Under the pieces are notes generated by a model. It ran no database searches, was not told where the DNA came from, and saw only the letters and a list, made by a program, of their open reading frames with translations. The translations under genes were made by a program, and so were the position numbers. Source: Gordionus sp. m RMFG-2023 (Eukaryota > Nematomorpha > Gordioida > Chordodea > Parachordodidae). Taken from it: a stretch of DNA of 64,000 nucleotides. This document shows positions 62,061 to 64,000 of this stretch, piece by piece. Each line of letters begins with the position of its first letter. Position 1 is the first letter of the stretch. The stretch spans positions 1,302,001-1,366,000 of the forward strand of contig NC_088778.1 of NCBI RefSeq assembly GCF_954871325.1. Direction: 5' to 3'.

Positions 62061-62626
62061 CGTGAATAGAATCCGATTCTGAACCGACAATTCTGAATAC
62101 CGGAAGTAGGAATAACTTTGAGATTAGCACTGATGTTTATAATACAAAATTTACAAATAATTTATTTTAATTTTTTTTTTTGTATAAGAAAAAAAATCAA
62201 TATTACCTCTGCATCATAAAATTTATTTAGCTGTTAAAGTAAAATATTTAATAATAATAATAATAATTCTTTTTTTTGGAATTCCAGACGTAATGAGTTT
62301 CCAAAAAATATTAAATCTTTATTTAAATTGAATATTAAAATGATTCATTAATTTACTTAAAATATCCAATTTTTCCATCTCTGTCATAACACTTATTTTA
62401 TCTCTACTTCTTCTATAGTGGGGGGGGGGGGGGTGATCTTGCTTATTGAAACAGCTTTCTTAACTATATGATAATTTTATTAAATTATATGATATATATA
62501 TATACACTTAATTTTTTTCTTAAATATATCTCGTCATAATATATTTTGATATTTGTTGGGATTGATCCTTGTTTTTTATATAATGTGTATAGTTAGTTAA
62601 AACCAATGGCATCATAATAATGAATA

Positions 62627-62922
62627 ATACCTAGACTGACGACATACGCATTCATTAATAATGCGATTGCAAAGCGTCGTCAAATGCGAATCAGCTCGAC
62701 ACGCCATTTCGGTAACCGGTATAGTAATTATAGATAACTTGCCTTCCTTATTGTCTCTAATGATCAGGCAAATTCTTCAATAAAGTTTGCGCCAGACATT
62801 GGAATGAATTGGTCTCTCGTTTACAAATTTTAAAAATAATGATTATGGATAATCAAAATGGCGTCCCCAGCTGTTTTCAGTGATGCCCACTTTTAATGAA
62901 TCTATCGTCTGCCTAGGTACTA
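62627..62922. mobile_element. CCTAGACTGACG TIR family, best full-length copy
   Basis: The left end TACCTAGACTGACGACATAC and the right end CTATCGTCTGCCTAGGTACT are imperfect inverted repeats. Inside, in order, are GCGTCGTCAAATGCGAATCA then GCTCGACACGCCATTTCGG, CTTGCCTTCCTTATTGTCTC, and AAATGGCGTCCCCAGCTGTT. The left flank CCAATGGCATCAT is similar beyond the left end of other copies, so the true TIR may be about 15 bp longer. It has no coding and no clear target duplication. Confidence 0.8.
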
Positions 62923-62929
62923 TAATATC

Positions 62930-64000
62930 GTCTTCGGCCTAGAATTGGAGTGTTCCTTCTGCTCAAATATTTGAGATGAGAAAATCAACATTAAAGTTTA
63001 AAATCAAATACGGGAAAGGCTTATTTATCAATTTTGACAGAGCTTAGAACTTTGACAAAAAATTAGTTAACTCAAAAATTTTGAAAATGGCGAGTTGGGC
63101 ACACCGATTCTAGACCGACCATATGTCATTGGTTAGAACTTTTTTTTAAAAAAAAATATTTATATTTTTTTGTTGTGTTTTTCCTAAAGGAACTAAATAA
63201 TAAAAAAAATATTGATTATTTGTTTGCTCTCAATGAGAGAAAACTCTTTAATAATTATTACAAAAATAAAAATGTGTATTTTAAACGTGCGGTTATTGGT
63301 TTGCCTTTCTTCTGTTACCAAAAAAAACAAATCAATGAAATATTGCTAAATAATACTAGCTTTGATATAGCTTTAAAAAAAACACGAAAAAAACAGGACC
63401 TAAAAAAAAAAAACTAGAACAGAATAAAGAGAATATTTTGTAATTATCTAATAAAAAAATACATATTATATTTTTTTTTCTCCCTAAAATTAAAGATAGA
63501 TCGATAATTCTTCTGTTTTTTTTAAAAAAAATAAATATTTAAATAAATATTCTGAATCTTCTATCTTCATTTTACATTCCCCCCCCCCCCCTTTCCACTT
63601 ATTTTGCTTTTTCCTCGCATTTTTCTTAGTTTTCCATTCCTTACCCTCACTCTTGCGTCCTCCATTGTTTAATAATTTATGTGTAAAGTAAGCTCGCATC
63701 GTTGATTTTATCATTTATTTATTTTAATTTTTTATTTTATTTATATATTTTTGTTTATCCTAGAAAAATTGATTGTGCTTCTATCTATTCTATCTATCTA
63801 CGTTTTAGTTTTTTTTTTTTAAAGGAATGAAAGAAGAACACAAAAATATATTATTTTTTCTCTATTCCCCCCCCCCCCCTCCTGCATATTTTTTTAAAAA
63901 ATTTCTATTTTGTATGTGGCATATAAGAGGAAGAAGCTAAGAGATAAGAACAGAAATTTTGATGGCAAAATATATAATATATAAAAAACAACTTTTTTCA
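62930..64000. other. AT-rich end of window, no gene supported
   Basis: An 80-codon open stretch at 63,175-63,417 is Lys/Asn/Phe-rich, as expected from AT-rich DNA, and has no family match. C-runs lie near 63,580 and 63,869. Confidence 0.45.

Noticed and set aside
63175-63417. 80-codon plus-strand frame
   Set aside because: Lys/Asn/Phe-rich composition is typical of chance frames in AT-rich DNA; no motif.

Overview
This window is AT-rich eukaryotic DNA, dense in repeats and poor in genes. There are no operons, no Shine-Dalgarno sites and no long open frames. The best taxon hints are an animal-type U6 snRNA, a LINE 3' fragment of a type I associate with invertebrates, many hAT relics, and a four-unit interstitial TTAGGG tract. 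An AT-rich invertebrate is my best guess; an early-diverging fungus is not excluded, and I make no species call.

0-10 kb: a dispersed repeat, a ~150-bp direct-repeat pair that may be a tiny LTR-type element, a broken CAP (cyclase-associated protein) copy at 3.07-3.79 kb, a LINE relic (minus, 5.0-5.4 kb), a hAT transposase relic (plus, 5.8-6.3 kb), the telomere-like tract, and a terminal-inverted-repeat (TIR) element carrying a CTTT array.

10-18 kb: a cluster of Helitron-like termini. Several 5'-type heads are each followed by a tRNA-like module with intact or near-intact Pol III A and B boxes, and two 3' ends have hairpin plus CTAG followed by T. One candidate carries a seven-unit 30-bp minisatellite. 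A short hAT MITE with a perfect 8-bp target duplication and an AACGCGTT-type TIR element follow.

20-33 kb: the most structured part. Two arms of an imperfect inverted repeat (20.0-22.8 and 30.5-32.7 kb) each carry a U6 snRNA gene with identical RNA sequence and a TATA box about 30 bp upstream. The ~7.7-kb spacer holds a truncated TIR element, tandem repeats, a GAAA array, a hAT MITE, a TTA-flanked MITE with its pre-insertion site preserved nearby, and a broken Ty3/gypsy-like relic invaded by a young non-coding LTR element with 262-bp LTRs and a 5-bp target duplication.

33-42 kb: hAT transposase relics of at least two kinds on both strands, another Helitron-like 3' end, more copies of a CCTAGACTGACG TIR family, and two stretches (39.07-39.78 and 41.56-42.21 kb) that read like coding sequence but that I cannot assign.

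42-64 kb: mostly AT-rich DNA with no gene that I can support. It holds microsatellites, many long G or C homopolymers, GC-rich relatives of the hAT MITE, one perfect 166-bp hAT MITE at 60.4 kb and a further TIR-family copy at 62.6 kb. The only features likely to be functional host genes are the two U6 copies; most of the rest is a record of transposition and rearrangement.
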